NCBI RefSeq assembly: GCF_900116425.1
Contig: NZ_FPAS01000002.1
Span: 328,537-392,536, forward strand
Direction of reading: 5' to 3'
DNA length: 64,000 bases
Source: Lishizhenia tianjinensis
Lineage (GTDB): Bacteria; Bacteroidota; Bacteroidia; Flavobacteriales_D; Crocinitomicaceae
In this document: positions 62,309 to 64,000 of the stretch, in pieces
Layout of the letters: each line of letters begins with the position of its first letter
Numbering within the stretch: position 1 is the first letter of the stretch
The notes under the pieces: model-generated
What the model was told of the DNA's origin: nothing
Seen by the model: only the letters and a program-made list of their open reading frames with translations
The model's database searches: none
Translations under genes and position numbers: made by a program

Positions 62309-63322
62309 TTAAGATGACATTATATCGAGTTCAATTTTTTGTCGAACAGACATAATGGTTTGGTCTATTCTATGAAAGAAAATATTTCTCTCTTTTTCGT
62401 TACTTTCACTAATGAAACTGGAGTTTGCCAATTGTTTTTCCAGGATGGATTTCGTCTCGTTCACATAAACAGCGTCGTTGGTGTGTAGGAAATTCATCTG
62501 GTTGTGCGATAAATATATCCCTTCAATTTCATCAGCTGAATAATAAAATGAGTTATCCGAATTGATGGTGTCGTTTAAGTAAACATCATATTTCGCACCT
62601 ATATTTTTGGAATCATCTCTAAATTTCATTTTATAACCGAGTTGACTTTGCGCCTTAATATGGTCAGCCATATTTTTCACATCGTCCATGAGCTTGAGTG
62701 CGTAATGAGGGTCTTCAAATAAACGCGCATTAGAATAGTACTGAATTTGACGAATGAAACCTTTGAGGAATTCGGTATCGTAACACTCTTTCGTTGGGAT
62801 ATTCACGTACAAATCTAAGATCTCTGCACCTAAATTAAATGCTGTTTCTGTTACGCGTTCATCCGTGTGCAAAGCCTCTCTATACTCCTCTATATGCAAA
62901 TGAGTTTTGGCCCAAAAATACAATCGAAATCTACTCAACCTTGGGAAGTTGAGAAGTTGAAAGATGGCCAAATTGTTCGTGGTGAGTATAAAGGAAGGAT
63001 TCGTGCATTGTTTGAGTGTTTTTAGCGCTGTTAACATTCCCTCCAGATATTGCTCTAAACTAAAGTCATAGAGATGTGTTGGGTTGTAGTTAAACATTAC
63101 ATTTGTTTCTCCCATCCCTAAAAGGGCATCTAGGGAGATGCCATAATGGTTGCAAATTTTTTGCACCTCATGGATGGTGAAGGGTGTTTCATTTCTATTT
63201 CTTCTGTATGCAGCATCCATACTTATACAGAGCAGGTCAGAGAGTGCGTTGGGTACAGTGTCTTTTTTACCAAGTTTGTCCTTTACGCAATTCAGGAGCT
63301 TTGTTTGTATATCTAAATCCAT
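62309..63322 (-). CDS. Helix-turn-helix regulator with large helical domain
   Basis: Starting at MDLDIQTKLL (63322) rather than the longer frame, the protein has 337 residues. An N-terminal XRE/BetR-like HTH (ALSDLLCISMDAAYRRNRNETPFTIHEVQKICNHYGIS-type region, quoted only in part: ALSDLLCISMDAAYRR) ends near residue 65. The rest is mostly helical, with aromatic segments (RFRLYFWAKTHLHIEEY), like a sensor/TPR-type body. No kinase or ligand domain seen. It stands alone; target unknown. Confidence 0.7.
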   Translation of the reverse strand: MDLDIQTKLLNCVKDKLGKKDTVPNALSDLLCISMDAAYRRNRNETPFTIHEVQKICNHYGISLDALLGMGETNVMFNYNPTHLYDFSLEQYLEGMLTALKTLKQCTNPSFILTTNNLAIFQLLNFPRLSRFRLYFWAKTHLHIEEYREALHTDERVTETAFNLGAEILDLYVNIPTKECYDTEFLKGFIRQIQYYSNARLFEDPHYALKLMDDVKNMADHIKAQSQLGYKMKFRDDSKNIGAKYDVYLNDTINSDNSFYYSADEIEGIYLSHNQMNFLHTNDAVYVNETKSILEKQLANSSFISESNEKERNIFFHRIDQTIMSVRQKIELDIMSS

Positions 63323-63485
63323 AGTGTGTTTCTGGTTTATAGGGGGAATATACACCAATGAGCTTCTTTTTACTTTAGGTATTTCCCCCTATTTCAGTTT
63401 GTTTCTTTACAAAAGTGATTAAAAACCTTAATACGGTGTTGAAATTTTAAAAATGTTTGCAAGACTATGTTGTAAGCGTATACAT

Positions 63486-63881
63486 TTATTCGAGGCTTTT
63501 CCATTTTTGAAGGATGCGCACTTTACTTTTCTTTATTAATCGCAAGCTGTAAAGCGCACGTGAAATACCGTAAATTGGCGCAGCTATAGAAAAAGCGATG
63601 GCCATCATGGGTTGATTAGGGATAAAGTTAAACCTAGCGATGAGAAGTGTTATACTCACAAGTAGAAAAAATACAATACTTAATAGCCAAAGAAGTCTTT
63701 TAGCTTTAGTCGTTTCTTTATCGAAAGTAGAGAACTTGTTTGCGTCAAATTCAAATTGATCCAGAAGTAAGAGCCTGCTTTCCTCATCTTTGCCCATCTG
63801 TTGCAGTTGAACTGAAAAAGCTTGCCGGTCAATTATTCCTTTTTTATGTGCTTCTAAGTATTGGTTGAAGAGAGGATACAT
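63486..63881 (-). CDS. Small membrane protein of unknown function
   Basis: The protein (131 residues) has a polar N-terminal half (DRQAFSVQLQQMGKDEESRLLLLDQ) and two hydrophobic helices (LLWLLSIVFFLLVSITLLIA, about 65-84, and PMMAIAFSIAAPIYGISRALY). Not recognised. It lies 19 bases after the partial gene 63901-63999 and may be its operon partner. Confidence 0.6.
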   Translation of the reverse strand: MYPLFNQYLEAHKKGIIDRQAFSVQLQQMGKDEESRLLLLDQFEFDANKFSTFDKETTKAKRLLWLLSIVFFLLVSITLLIARFNFIPNQPMMAIAFSIAAPIYGISRALYSLRLIKKSKVRILQKWKSLE

Positions 63882-63900
63882 GTGTTTAAGTTTCTGTTGC

Positions 63901-63999
63901 TTAAAGTTGAGCGAGAATTTCCTTCATTTTTGAAAGGGAAGTCTCCAGGTAATTGGTGGTGTACATGTTTTTACTTTCATCTTTTACCCAATCCGTTGC
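63901..63999 (-). CDS. C-terminal end of a gene running off the window, 5' partial
   Basis: On the minus strand a frame open from the window edge gives 32 residues (ATDWVKDESKNMYTTNYLET, then SLSKMKEILAQL) and a TAA at 63903-63901. It is too short for a family. It shares strand and close spacing with the membrane-protein gene that follows. Confidence 0.5.
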   Translation of the reverse strand, partial: ATDWVKDESKNMYTTNYLETSLSKMKEILAQL

Positions 64000-64000
64000 A

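Noticed and set aside
1-64000. tRNA and rRNA genes
   Set aside because: I looked in all gaps for T-arm GTTCGA-type sequence with flanking stems and found none.

Overview
The window is chromosomal DNA of a low-GC member of the Bacteroidota, most likely a Flavobacteriales relative. The evidence is a secreted metalloprotease with a type IX secretion (T9SS) C-terminal tail, a giant secreted protein with a gliding-motility type C-terminal domain next to a PorP/SprF gene, promoters of the Bacteroidota form (TTG, about 18-20 bases, TAnnTTTG), and many 'CKK'/'CKD'-type lipoproteins. The species-level placement is inference. There is no rRNA, tRNA, CRISPR array, phage or recognisable insertion sequence.

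Layout. 1-11.8 kb: the 3' part of a large superfamily 1 helicase, a structured RNA candidate (3469-3608), a sigma-54 response regulator without a DNA-binding domain, a cystathionine gamma-synthase/lyase, a KtrA-type potassium regulator, a T9SS metalloprotease, a lipoprotein and the RseP site-2 protease. 12.1-22.5 kb: a polysaccharide cluster on the + strand: Wzm/Wzt-type ABC exporter, then an AT-rich block of glycosyltransferases, an acyltransferase and a methyltransferase-like protein, ending in a GT4 gene that seems to have lost an internal segment. 23.8-30.6 kb: a three-gene surface-protein operon (type B T9SS substrate, PorP/SprF, and a TPR-PD40-OmpA protein with a DUF1573 tail). 30.7-36.9 kb: a GT4, a TetR-like/UbiB-kinase pair, a four-helix-bundle (S23) gene, a polyprenyl synthase and RfbA. 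36.9-48.7 kb: an MMPL/RND exporter, a 2-hydroxyacid dehydrogenase, KsgA, PanD, a flippase-like membrane protein, a HldE-C-type nucleotidyltransferase, MsrA, a TPR protein and lipoproteins. 48.8-59.2 kb: core genes on the - strand: infB-nusA-rimP, a cyclase-family hydrolase, an M48 lipoprotein, a PAP2-like membrane protein, rpoN and asnS. 59.3-64 kb: a beta-barrel candidate, two short-chain dehydrogenases, a helix-turn-helix regulator, a small membrane protein and a gene running off the right edge.

How things fit. The RpoN gene (57.6 kb) and the sigma-54 activator (3.7 kb) belong to one regulatory regime. The Wzm/Wzt exporter, the glycosyltransferases, RfbA, HldE-C and the polyprenyl synthase all serve cell-surface glycan synthesis. 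The T9SS protease and the 1193-residue protein need the T9SS machinery, which is encoded elsewhere.

The least explained content is intergenic. Tandem 8-mers (ATTCAANN) followed by 9-mers (ATTTGANNN), a 77-bp hairpin repeat, a 'CTTTGTGG' block and short palindromes recur together in at least eight gaps. The S23 gene is bracketed by inverted copies of the 8-mer. A 97-bp copy of its 3' end (4 mismatches) lies 2.6 kb upstream, followed by ten tandem 8-mers, so a TetR-UbiB gene pair sits between direct repeats. This looks like the footprint of a small mobile element or repeat family. A terminator-like hairpin between the rimP promoter and the rimP start codon is a candidate attenuator.
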